Shown here: positions 19,256-26,378 of the stretch, piece by piece | How positions within the stretch are numbered: position 1 is the stretch's first letter | Layout of the letters: the number at the start of each line of letters is the position of its first letter | Source of the DNA: JBHHXR01 sp046757205 | GTDB lineage: Bacteria > Pseudomonadota > Alphaproteobacteria > Rhodobacterales > Rhodobacteraceae | Assembly (NCBI GenBank): GCA_046757205.1 | Contig: JBHHXR010000006.1 | Location: 1-34,137 of the forward strand | Direction: 5' to 3' | DNA: 34,137 nucleotides | Position numbers and translations under genes: made by a program | The notes under the pieces: generated by a model | What the model was told of the DNA's origin: nothing | Databases searched by the model: none | What the model saw: only the letters and a program-made list of their open reading frames with translations

Positions 19256-20050
19256 GATTTCGACAGAATCGCAAGAGCCGCAAGAAACCTCGCAATCGAG
19301 GCCGGCGCGGCCATTATGGAGGTCTACTGGCGCGACGGCGTTTCGGTCAGCCGGAAGGAGGACGAAAGCCCGGTTACGGAAGCCGACCTGGCGGCCGACG
19401 CGATCATTTACGCCGGCCTGCGCAAGCGATTTCCCGGCATCCCCGTCGTTACCGAAGAACGCGCCGAAAGCCACGGTGTGGACAGCGGGACGTTCTTCAT
19501 CGTCGACCCTCTCGACGGAACCAAGGAATTCATTCAGAAGCGCGGCGAGTTCACCGTCAACATCGCTCTTGTCATAGATGGCGTGCCGAGGCTGGGCGTC
19601 GTCTTTGCTCCGGCAAAGACGCGGCTGTTCTGGACGGCGGAAGACGGGCGGTCCGTCGAGGAGGACGGGCCTCACTTCGCCGGACGCATCGGAAACCTGA
19701 CGCCGATACGCGTGTCGCAACCGGACAATGCCGCGCTCAGCGTTGTCGCATCGAAATCGCACCGCGACGCGGCAACGGACGCCTATATCTCGAAGTACCG
19801 GACGGCGGAATTTCTCAGCGCCGGCTCGTCGCTCAAGTTTTGCCTGGTCGCAGCAGGCGAGGCCGATCTCTACCCGCGGTTGGGGCGGACCATGGAATGG
19901 GATACCGCCGCAGGCCACGCGGTGCTGCTCGGCGCCGGCGGCAGGGTCGTGCGCTTCGACGACCACAGCGATCTTCGCTACGCCAAGCCGGGTTACGAGA
20001 ACCCTTTCTTCATTGCGTTTGCGCCCGGCGTTGCCCTGAAGGACGCCTGA
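19253..20050 (+). CDS. cysQ: 3'(2'),5'-bisphosphate nucleotidase CysQ
   Basis: Lithium-sensitive-type phosphatase of the inositol monophosphatase superfamily that converts PAP (3'-phosphoadenosine 5'-phosphate) to AMP. It has 265 residues. The metal-binding signature is present: E68-E69 in PVVTEER, D85-P-L-D88-G-T in IVDPLDGTKEF, and the late WDTAAGHAVLLGAGG. PAP is the by-product of PAPS-dependent sulfotransferases. Its position at the head of a cluster that ends with a sulfotransferase suggests a dedicated recycling role here. AGGGGCAGG precedes the ATG. kdsB starts one base after its stop. Confidence 0.93.
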   Translation: MDFDRIARAARNLAIEAGAAIMEVYWRDGVSVSRKEDESPVTEADLAADAIIYAGLRKRFPGIPVVTEERAESHGVDSGTFFIVDPLDGTKEFIQKRGEFTVNIALVIDGVPRLGVVFAPAKTRLFWTAEDGRSVEEDGPHFAGRIGNLTPIRVSQPDNAALSVVASKSHRDAATDAYISKYRTAEFLSAGSSLKFCLVAAGEADLYPRLGRTMEWDTAAGHAVLLGAGGRVVRFDDHSDLRYAKPGYENPFFIAFAPGVALKDA

Positions 20051-20051
20051 A

Positions 20052-20852
20052 ATGGCGGTCCTCATCGCGATCCCCGCTCGCTACGCCTCGACCCGGTTTC
20101 CCGGCAAGCCGCTGGCGAAGCTGCGCGGCGCCACCGGCAAGGCGCGCAGCCTGGTGCAGCGAAGCTGGGACGCCGCGCACAACGTCGCCGGCGTCGACCG
20201 TGTCGTCGTCGCCACCGATGACGAGCGGATTCGCGAAGCGGCGGTGGCGTTTGGCGCCGAGGTCGTCATGACGTCCTCCGACTGCCGCAACGGAACGGAG
20301 CGCTGTGCGGAGGTGTCGGCCATATTCGGCGACAGGTACGACGTCGTTGTCAACCTTCAGGGCGATGCGCCGCTGACCCCGCCGTGGTTCGTCGAGGCGC
20401 TGGTCGCAGACATGCGCGCCGACGGAGCCATCCAGGTGGCGACACCGGTCCTGCGCTGCGACGCCGCCATGCTTAACGGTCTCCGGGAAGACCGGCGCGC
20501 CGGCCGGGTAGGGGGCACGACGGCGGTTTTCGATACGCGTGGAAGGGCGCTCTATTTTTCCAAGGAGGTGATTCCGTACACCGGGCGCGAGTTCGAGGCC
20601 GGCAGGGAAACGCCGGTCTTCCACCATGTCGGCGTTTATGCCTATCGCCCCGCCGCTCTGGCCGAATACCGGCGCTGGGCGCCGGGGCGTCTCGAAGTCG
20701 AGGAAGGGCTTGAGCAACTCCGGTTCATGGAAAACGGATGGTCCGTGGTATGCGTCGAAGTGGAGGCGCGCGGGCAGGCGTTCTGGGAAGTAAACAACCC
20801 GGTGGACGTGCCGAAGATCGAGGCCATGTTCGCCGAGTGGGGAATAGAATGA
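20052..20852 (+). CDS. kdsB: 3-deoxy-manno-octulosonate cytidylyltransferase (CMP-Kdo synthetase), capsule-type paralogue
   Basis: Transfers CMP from CTP to Kdo to make CMP-Kdo for LPS or capsule. It has 266 residues. The N-terminal nucleotide-binding signature IPARYASTRFPGKPLAKLRG is typical. VVVATDDERI, SSDCRNGTERCAE and NLQGDAPLTP follow. Two features differ from standard LPS KdsB: an ATGKARSLVQRSW loop, and Q-G-D-A-P at residues 103-107 where most family members have Q-G-D-E-P. It overlaps the next glycosyltransferase in ATGA and follows cysQ by one base, so it belongs to the polysaccharide operon. A separate LPS copy elsewhere is likely. Function as a Kdo cytidylyltransferase is likely; a related sugar acid is possible. 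Confidence 0.87.
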   Translation: MAVLIAIPARYASTRFPGKPLAKLRGATGKARSLVQRSWDAAHNVAGVDRVVVATDDERIREAAVAFGAEVVMTSSDCRNGTERCAEVSAIFGDRYDVVVNLQGDAPLTPPWFVEALVADMRADGAIQVATPVLRCDAAMLNGLREDRRAGRVGGTTAVFDTRGRALYFSKEVIPYTGREFEAGRETPVFHHVGVYAYRPAALAEYRRWAPGRLEVEEGLEQLRFMENGWSVVCVEVEARGQAFWEVNNPVDVPKIEAMFAEWGIE

Positions 20853-22234
20853 ACGCGCCTCCGGCCGTTTCCCTGATCGTCGTCAGCCACTCCCGCCCGG
20901 CGAGTTTGGAGAGGCTGCTGCGCAGCCTGCGATATCAGACGCTCCGGCCGTTTCAGCTTGTCGTCGTCGCCGACCGGAGGCCGAAGATTTCGGAACCGTT
21001 CGATTTCGTCGGCTTCGCCGGGCTGAACATCTCCGCCGCCCGCAACCTCGGCGTGGCGCGCGCGCGGGCCGAGGTCGTGGCATTTTGCGATGACGACTGC
21101 ATTCCCGAGCCGGTTTGGCTGGAAAGACTGACGGCACCGTTCAGCGATCCCGCCGTTGGCGCGGCGGGCGGGTTCGTTCGCGGCCGCAACGGCGTGTGTT
21201 TCCAGTCGAAGGCGGTCATGTGCGACCGGAACGGGCATGATTTCCCGCTGCCGGTGGCGGCCGGAGAGCCGTGGACATGCCCCGAAACACCGGACGGCTT
21301 CGCCGTAAAGACGGTCGGCACGAACTGTGCCTTCCGGCGCGCGGCCCTCGTCGGGATCGGTGGTTTCGACAGCGGATTCCGCTTCTATCTAGAGGAAGTG
21401 GACGTCGATTTCCGGCTTGCCGGCGCCGGCTGGCGGACGGCCGTTGTGCCGGGCGCGCAGGTGCAGCACGAAAGGCATGCCGGGCCGCACCGCACCGAAA
21501 GCGGCGCGCCGCGAAACCTTCGCGAAATCGGTGCGAGCCACGCCCGGTTTCTGGCGAAACATGGCCGCAGGTCCGAAATGGAACGGGAACTGGCGGGCTT
21601 CCGGCGCAAACAGGAGGGGCGGCTGCGGCGCTTCGTTTCGGATGGCCGTCTGACCAGCGCGGCGGCGAAAAAACTCGCTGCGGAACTGCAAGCGGGCATG
21701 GCCGAAGGCCCGGTGCGGCGACAGCAGAGCCTGCCCCGGGGCCCCGCCGGCCAGGGCGCCGCCGTCATTGACGACACCGCACCGTTCGGCGTCACGCTGA
21801 TCGCCCGGCCTTTCCGCCGCCGCCTCGCCCGCCGCCTGGCGGGCCGCCTTGCCGAGGCCGGCATTCCGGTAACGCTGATAGATTTCAGGCCCGGCGCGCG
21901 ACGCCTGCGCGTGCGGTTCACCGGCGGCGGATACTGGCTCCACAGGGGCGGAACGTTCGGTCGCGTGCTGCGCGACGAACCGGTGTTCCGCCTTGCCACA
22001 ACAAGGCAGCGCGGCGCCCGCGAATCGGAAAGGATGGCCGACAGCCGGCGCACGGTCATGGTACGCGAAGTCGATAACTGGACGCTTGCGGCGTGCCTTA
22101 ACGCATTGAAATCACGGTCGTTAAATGTCTCACGAGCAGGCAGGAATTCGTCGGAATCCGCGATTCGGAAAAAATGGGGCGCGGCGTCAATATCTTGGCC
22201 GATTGCCATTGTTTCACCACAATCTGAAATATGA
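20849..22234 (+). CDS. Family 2 glycosyltransferase with extra C-terminal domain
   Basis: 461 residues from the ATG overlapping the kdsB stop. Residues 1-250 are a GT-A fold: VSLIVVSHSRPASLERLLRS, then CDDDCIPEP (the DxD metal/UDP-sugar motif), GTNCAFRRAAL and the acceptor-side ED motif in YLEEVDVDFRLAGAGW. A basic helical linker follows, then a small alpha/beta domain (FGVTLIARPFRRRLARRLAG through GGGYWLHRGGTFGRVL) of unknown role. The last 60 or so residues (from about base 22055) are AT-richer and look unlike protein. The original stop may have been lost and the frame runs into the galU promoter region. Substrate unknown; probably polysaccharide assembly at the cytoplasmic face. Confidence 0.82.
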   Translation: MNAPPAVSLIVVSHSRPASLERLLRSLRYQTLRPFQLVVVADRRPKISEPFDFVGFAGLNISAARNLGVARARAEVVAFCDDDCIPEPVWLERLTAPFSDPAVGAAGGFVRGRNGVCFQSKAVMCDRNGHDFPLPVAAGEPWTCPETPDGFAVKTVGTNCAFRRAALVGIGGFDSGFRFYLEEVDVDFRLAGAGWRTAVVPGAQVQHERHAGPHRTESGAPRNLREIGASHARFLAKHGRRSEMERELAGFRRKQEGRLRRFVSDGRLTSAAAKKLAAELQAGMAEGPVRRQQSLPRGPAGQGAAVIDDTAPFGVTLIARPFRRRLARRLAGRLAEAGIPVTLIDFRPGARRLRVRFTGGGYWLHRGGTFGRVLRDEPVFRLATTRQRGARESERMADSRRTVMVREVDNWTLAACLNALKSRSLNVSRAGRNSSESAIRKKWGAASISWPIAIVSPQSEI

Positions 22235-22235
22235 T
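22209..22235 (+). promoter_or_regulatory. Candidate promoter for galU
   Basis: TATGAT (22230-22235) is a strong -10 match. TTGTTT (22209-22214) lies 15 bases upstream, a short spacing; TTGCCA (22203-22208) lies too far. The region from about 22080 to 22300 is visibly AT-richer than its surroundings and contains the end of the upstream glycosyltransferase frame. It would start galU transcription about 60 bases before the ATG. Confidence 0.4.
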
Positions 22236-22300
22236 ACGGTGGTACCGAGGCTGCTTTGGCGGCCTTGCGTATTGTGGGGGATTTTCAGAGAAGGGTGAGT

Positions 22301-23194
22301 ATGTCCTGTTCAGTAAGAAAGGCGATATTTCCTGTCGCCGGGCTCGGCACGCGTTTTTTGCCGGCAACCAAGTCAATTCCGAAGGAAATTCTGTCGCTGG
22401 TGGACCGGCCGCTGATCCAGTACGCCATCGACGAGGCGCGCGAAGCCGGGATCAAGGAGTTCATCTTCGTGACGTCGCGCGGCAAGAGCGCTCTGGAGGA
22501 CTATTTCGACGGCGCGCAGGATCTGGAGGAAAACCTTCGCCGGCGCGGCAAGCACGATCTGCTCGATGAGCTGCGCCGCACCGACATGGAAAGCGGCGCC
22601 ATCGCTTATGTCCGCCAGCGCGAGGCGCTCGGCCTCGGCCACGCGGTATGGTGCGCCCGCAGGCTGATCGGCGACGAACCGTTCGCGGTGATCCTGCCCG
22701 ACGATGTGATCGCGGCGGAGAAGCCGTGCCTCCAGCAGATGGTGGAGTGCTACGAGGAAATCGGCGGCAATATGGTCGCGGTGATGGAGGTCCCGAGGGA
22801 GAAGACCGGCGCCTACGGCATCCTCGATGTGGCCGACGATCACGGCCACGTGGTCTCCGTCAAGGGGATGGTGGAAAAGCCGGACCCGGATCTGGCGCCC
22901 AGCAACCTGGCGGTGATCGGACGTTACATCCTTACGCCGCAGATCCTGAAGTACCTCGATTGCGGGGTGGAGGGCGCGGGTGGCGAAATCCAGCTCACCG
23001 ACGCCATCGCCAGGGAAATCAGGTCGACCGGCGCGGTTCACGGTTTCCGCTTCCGCGGCGACCGTTTCGACTGCGGTTCCAAGGCCGGGTTCCTGCAGGC
23101 GACGGTTGCCTTCGGGCTCAGCCGTCCGGAGTTGCGCGACGAGTTTCTTTCGTTCCTGACCGAGACGCTCGCGATCGGCCAGGCAGCTCAGTAG
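22301..23194 (+). CDS. galU: UTP-glucose-1-phosphate uridylyltransferase
   Basis: Makes UDP-glucose from UTP and glucose-1-phosphate, the main sugar donor for surface polysaccharides. It has 297 residues, family length. The nucleotide-binding signature AIFPVAGLGTRFLPATKSIP is followed by PKEILSLVDRPLIQYAIDEA, the central LPDDVI and GMVEKPDP, and the late GGEIQLTDAI and DCGSKAGFLQA. The ATG at 22301 has AAGGG just upstream; an in-frame start at 22256 would add 15 unconserved residues. galE follows after 31 bases. Confidence 0.96.
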   Translation: MSCSVRKAIFPVAGLGTRFLPATKSIPKEILSLVDRPLIQYAIDEAREAGIKEFIFVTSRGKSALEDYFDGAQDLEENLRRRGKHDLLDELRRTDMESGAIAYVRQREALGLGHAVWCARRLIGDEPFAVILPDDVIAAEKPCLQQMVECYEEIGGNMVAVMEVPREKTGAYGILDVADDHGHVVSVKGMVEKPDPDLAPSNLAVIGRYILTPQILKYLDCGVEGAGGEIQLTDAIAREIRSTGAVHGFRFRGDRFDCGSKAGFLQATVAFGLSRPELRDEFLSFLTETLAIGQAAQ

Positions 23195-23225
23195 GGCCAA
23201 GCGAAAGCGCCGCCGGGGAGGGTTT

Positions 23226-24209
23226 GTGAAAACAATACTTGTCACCGGCGGCGGCGGATATATCGGTTCCCATGCCTGCAAGGCGCTTTCGCGTTCCGGC
23301 TACCGCCCCGTCACATTCGACAATTTCTCGACCGGCTGGCGCGAAGCGGTCCGCTTCGGGCCGCTGGAGGAAGGCGATCTGACGGACCGCCGCAGGATCG
23401 CCGAGGTGTTCGCCAGGTATCGCCCGGACGCGGTGATGCATTTCGCGGCGCTGTCCGAGGTCGGCCAGTCCGTCACCGAGCCGATGCGTTACTGGCGCAA
23501 CAACGTGCTCGGCGGCATGAACCTCATCGAGGCCATGCTGGAGAGCGGAATTCACTCCATAGTGTTTTCCTCGACCTGCGCCACCTATGGCGATCAGGAC
23601 GGCGTTCTTCTGACGGAGGATACCGAGCAGAAGCCGGCCAACGCCTACGGGAGCTCCAAGATGGCCATCGAAGAGATGCTGCGCGACGCGGGCCGGGTCT
23701 CGCCGCTGCGCCATGTCATCTTCCGGTATTTCAACGTCGCCGGGGCCGATCCGGAGGCGGAGATCGGCGAAAACCATACACCCGAGACGCATCTTGTCCC
23801 GCGCGCCATTCAGGCGGCGCAGGGGCGGGGACCGGCGCTGACGATTTTCGGCACCGACTACCCGACGCCGGACGGCACCTGCATCCGGGACTACGTCCAT
23901 GTTGCCGATCTGGTGGACGCGCATCTGCGCGCCATGGACTGGCTGCAAGACGGAAAGCCGTCCGCCGTGTTCAACCTGGGAACCGGCAACGGTTTCTCGG
24001 TTCGGGAGGTTCTCCGGTCGGTGGAGCGCATCGCCGGACGCGAGGTACCCTTCGAGACCGGAGAGCGCCGCCCCGGCGACTGCACGTCGCTTGTCAGCGC
24101 GGCAACACGGGCGATGGATGTCCTGGGCTGGCGGCCGCGGCGCTCAACGCTGGATGACATGGTCCGTGATGCGTGGAGATGGCACGAAACCGATGGATTT
24201 GGAACCTAG
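23226..24209 (+). CDS. galE: UDP-glucose 4-epimerase
   Basis: NAD-dependent extended short-chain dehydrogenase that interconverts UDP-glucose and UDP-galactose (some members also act on the N-acetyl forms). It has 327 residues. The Rossmann motif is TGGGGYIGSH (residues 7-16). The catalytic residues are the Ser/Thr in FSSTCATYG and Y141-x-x-x-K145 in NAYGSSKMA. TPDGTCIRDYVHV is the GalE substrate box. The GTG start follows a strong ribosome-binding site (GGGGAGGG). The last 17 bases overlap the start of the next glycosyltransferase. Together with galU it would supply UDP-glucose and UDP-galactose to the cluster. Confidence 0.94.
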   Translation: MKTILVTGGGGYIGSHACKALSRSGYRPVTFDNFSTGWREAVRFGPLEEGDLTDRRRIAEVFARYRPDAVMHFAALSEVGQSVTEPMRYWRNNVLGGMNLIEAMLESGIHSIVFSSTCATYGDQDGVLLTEDTEQKPANAYGSSKMAIEEMLRDAGRVSPLRHVIFRYFNVAGADPEAEIGENHTPETHLVPRAIQAAQGRGPALTIFGTDYPTPDGTCIRDYVHVADLVDAHLRAMDWLQDGKPSAVFNLGTGNGFSVREVLRSVERIAGREVPFETGERRPGDCTSLVSAATRAMDVLGWRPRRSTLDDMVRDAWRWHETDGFGT

Positions 24210-25482
24210 CGCCTATCTGCTCGATATTTCGCGGACCCTTCGCCGCACTGTCCGGGCGACCGGGATCGACCGGGTGGAGCGCGCCTACGCCCGGCATCTC
24301 GCCCGGCTCGAAGGCGTCGTGTTCTTCCTGGCCCGGTTGCCCGGCGGATACGGCCTGTTCGACCGGGCGCTGTTCGCCTCGGCAGCCGGCGCGCCGGCCG
24401 CGGTGGCGCGCTGCGGCAGGTTCGGACTGGCGCGCATGCTGCGAAGCCACCTTCCGGCCGGCTTCGAATATCTCAACGTCGGCCACAGCAACCTCGGGAA
24501 CGCCGTCTTTCGTGCCGTCAGGCGCGGCGGCGCGGGTCGCATCAGCGCCATGGTTCACGACATGATCCCGCTGGATTGCCCGCAATTCACCCGCCGCGGC
24601 GTCCCGGCGGGATTTTGCCGGAAGATGCAGTCGGTGCGGGCCCATTGCGACCGGGTAATCTACAACTCGAAGGCAACGAAGCTCAGCGCAGAGGCGCGGT
24701 TTGCCGGCTGGGGAAGACCGCCGCCGGGCGTGGTTGCGCATCTCGGGTTCGACCCGGTGCCCTCCGGTTGCCAGACCGATCTCGCCGAAATGCGGCATTT
24801 TGTCGCACTTGGAACCATCGAACCGCGGAAAAATCACGCACTCCTGCTGGACATCTGGGAGGAATTCGGCGCCACCCTGCCGCCTGACCGGATTCCCCAT
24901 CTCTACATCGTCGGCCGTCGCGGATGGATGAACGGGGATGTCTTCGCCCGGCTTGATGCGGCAGCCCGCCCGGGGCGCCGCGTGCACGAGCTGGGCGCCC
25001 TACCTGATAACGAGGTGCGCCACCTTCTCGGCGGCGCGGGAGCGCTGCTCTTTCCCTCGCTGGCGGAGGGCTTCGGGCTGCCGGTGGGCGAGGCGTTGCA
25101 GCTTGGCACACCGGCAATATGCAGCGATCTGCCCGTCCTGCGCGAGGTTTACGGAGATTATCCGCTGTATGTGCAGCCAAAAGACCGCGCTTCGTGGGTA
25201 AAATCCATACTCATGCTTGCAAATCCAAAAAACATGCCTCACGATTCGTGCCGCAGAAGAAGATTGGCGCCATTGCCGGCTTGGGACGACCATTTCGCCC
25301 AGGTATTTGGCAACAAAAACAAGTGCGTCAGCGGGCACGGGCGACAGGCAACCGATGGTGAGGCAGGCACTGCGGGCATATTCCCTGCGACTGGAACGCA
25401 GGCGAAGACGGCTTCGTGCGATCCGCAGGAGCCGCGAACTGCGTTCGCTGCACGACCTGACGCGGCAGATTTCCCCGGGTGA
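24193..25482 (+). CDS. Family 4 (GT-B) glycosyltransferase
   Basis: 429 residues from the ATG at 24193, which overlaps galE by 17 bases. The C-terminal GT4 domain is clear: ALGTIEPRKNHALLLDIW, LYIVGRRGWMNG, and the donor-binding E-x7-E motif in PSLAEGFGLPVGEALQLGTP. The N-terminal half (AYLLDISRTLRRTVRATGID, AMVHDMIPLDCPQF) fits GT4 enzymes of polysaccharide clusters. Similarity should end near WDDHFAQVFG (about base 25316). The frame then continues about 55 codons and overlaps the next gene by 128 bases, giving a low-complexity tail that is probably not functional. Donor and acceptor cannot be assigned. Confidence 0.82.
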   Translation: MDLEPSAYLLDISRTLRRTVRATGIDRVERAYARHLARLEGVVFFLARLPGGYGLFDRALFASAAGAPAAVARCGRFGLARMLRSHLPAGFEYLNVGHSNLGNAVFRAVRRGGAGRISAMVHDMIPLDCPQFTRRGVPAGFCRKMQSVRAHCDRVIYNSKATKLSAEARFAGWGRPPPGVVAHLGFDPVPSGCQTDLAEMRHFVALGTIEPRKNHALLLDIWEEFGATLPPDRIPHLYIVGRRGWMNGDVFARLDAAARPGRRVHELGALPDNEVRHLLGGAGALLFPSLAEGFGLPVGEALQLGTPAICSDLPVLREVYGDYPLYVQPKDRASWVKSILMLANPKNMPHDSCRRRRLAPLPAWDDHFAQVFGNKNKCVSGHGRQATDGEAGTAGIFPATGTQAKTASCDPQEPRTAFAARPDAADFPG

Positions 25483-26371
25483 CGTTCTCCTTTTCTCCAC
25501 GGTCCGCAACGAACGCATCCGGCTGCCGTATTTCCTGCGATACTACCGGAAACTCGGGGTCGGCCATTTCCTTGTTGTCGACAACGGCTCCGACGATGGA
25601 ACCGCGGAATACCTTTGCCGGCAGAACGACGTTTCGCTGTGGGGATCGAAAGGCAGCTACCGGGAGTCGCAATTCGGCGCCGACTGGCTCAACTATCTTC
25701 AGAACCGGTATGCCCACGGGCACTGGATACTTGTCGTCGATCCCGATGAATTCCTGGTGTTTGCGCACTGCGACACGCGCCCCGTTCAGGCGCTGACGGA
25801 CTGGCTCGACGCCGGCAACGTGAAATCCTTCAGCGCCATGCTTCTGGACGTGTACCCCGGCGGCGCGGTGGCGGGCGCAACCTACCGCGAGGGCGACAAC
25901 CCACTCAACGTCCTTCCGTATTTCGACGCGGGCAACTACACCGCCTGCGAAAATCCCAGATACGGAAACCTGTGGATCCAAGGCGGGCCCCGGCAACGCG
26001 CGTTCTTTGCCGACCGCCCGGCCGACGCGCCGGCGCTCAACAAGATACCGCTGGTCAAATGGAAGCGCGGGTCGGTCTATGTCAGCTCGACGCACATGCT
26101 GCTGCCGCGCGGATACAACCAGGTCCACGACCGCTGGGGCGGCGAAAAGCCCAGCGGCTGCCTGCTGCACGCGAAGTTTCTTCCCGTCCTGAAGGACAAG
26201 GCGACCGAGGAGCTCGAGCGTAAACAGCACTACGCAAACGGGCGGGAATACAAGGCCTATCTGAAGCACGGCGGCCACGAAAATTCTCTGTGGACGCCGA
26301 AATCGGAAAAATACCAGGGCTGGGCGCAACTCGAGGAGTTCGGCCTCATGTCATCGGGCGGCTGGATATGA
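25355..26371 (+). CDS. Family 2-like glycosyltransferase (Glyco_tranf_2_4 type)
   Basis: 338 residues from the ATG at 25355. The frame is open back to 25217, but the extra residues are unlike protein. The N-terminus is strongly basic (RLERRRRRLRAIRRSREL). The GT-A core follows: VRNERIRLPYFLRYYRKLGV, FLVVDNGSDDGTAEYL and the metal-binding VVDPDEFLVF. The C-terminal part is rich in aromatic residues and ends near the glycosyltransferase gene at 26379, seven bases later with AGGGG as ribosome-binding site. The family call rests on the fixed order of these three motifs; the sugar is unknown. Confidence 0.82.
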   Translation: MVRQALRAYSLRLERRRRRLRAIRRSRELRSLHDLTRQISPGDVLLFSTVRNERIRLPYFLRYYRKLGVGHFLVVDNGSDDGTAEYLCRQNDVSLWGSKGSYRESQFGADWLNYLQNRYAHGHWILVVDPDEFLVFAHCDTRPVQALTDWLDAGNVKSFSAMLLDVYPGGAVAGATYREGDNPLNVLPYFDAGNYTACENPRYGNLWIQGGPRQRAFFADRPADAPALNKIPLVKWKRGSVYVSSTHMLLPRGYNQVHDRWGGEKPSGCLLHAKFLPVLKDKATEELERKQHYANGREYKAYLKHGGHENSLWTPKSEKYQGWAQLEEFGLMSSGGWI

Positions 26372-26378
26372 GGGGCGC

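Noticed and set aside
24184..24200. Sigma-54 promoter starting with TGGCAC
   Set aside because: The TTGC element at the required spacing is missing here and at the other TGGCAC occurrences inspected (for example near 25105 and 17271).
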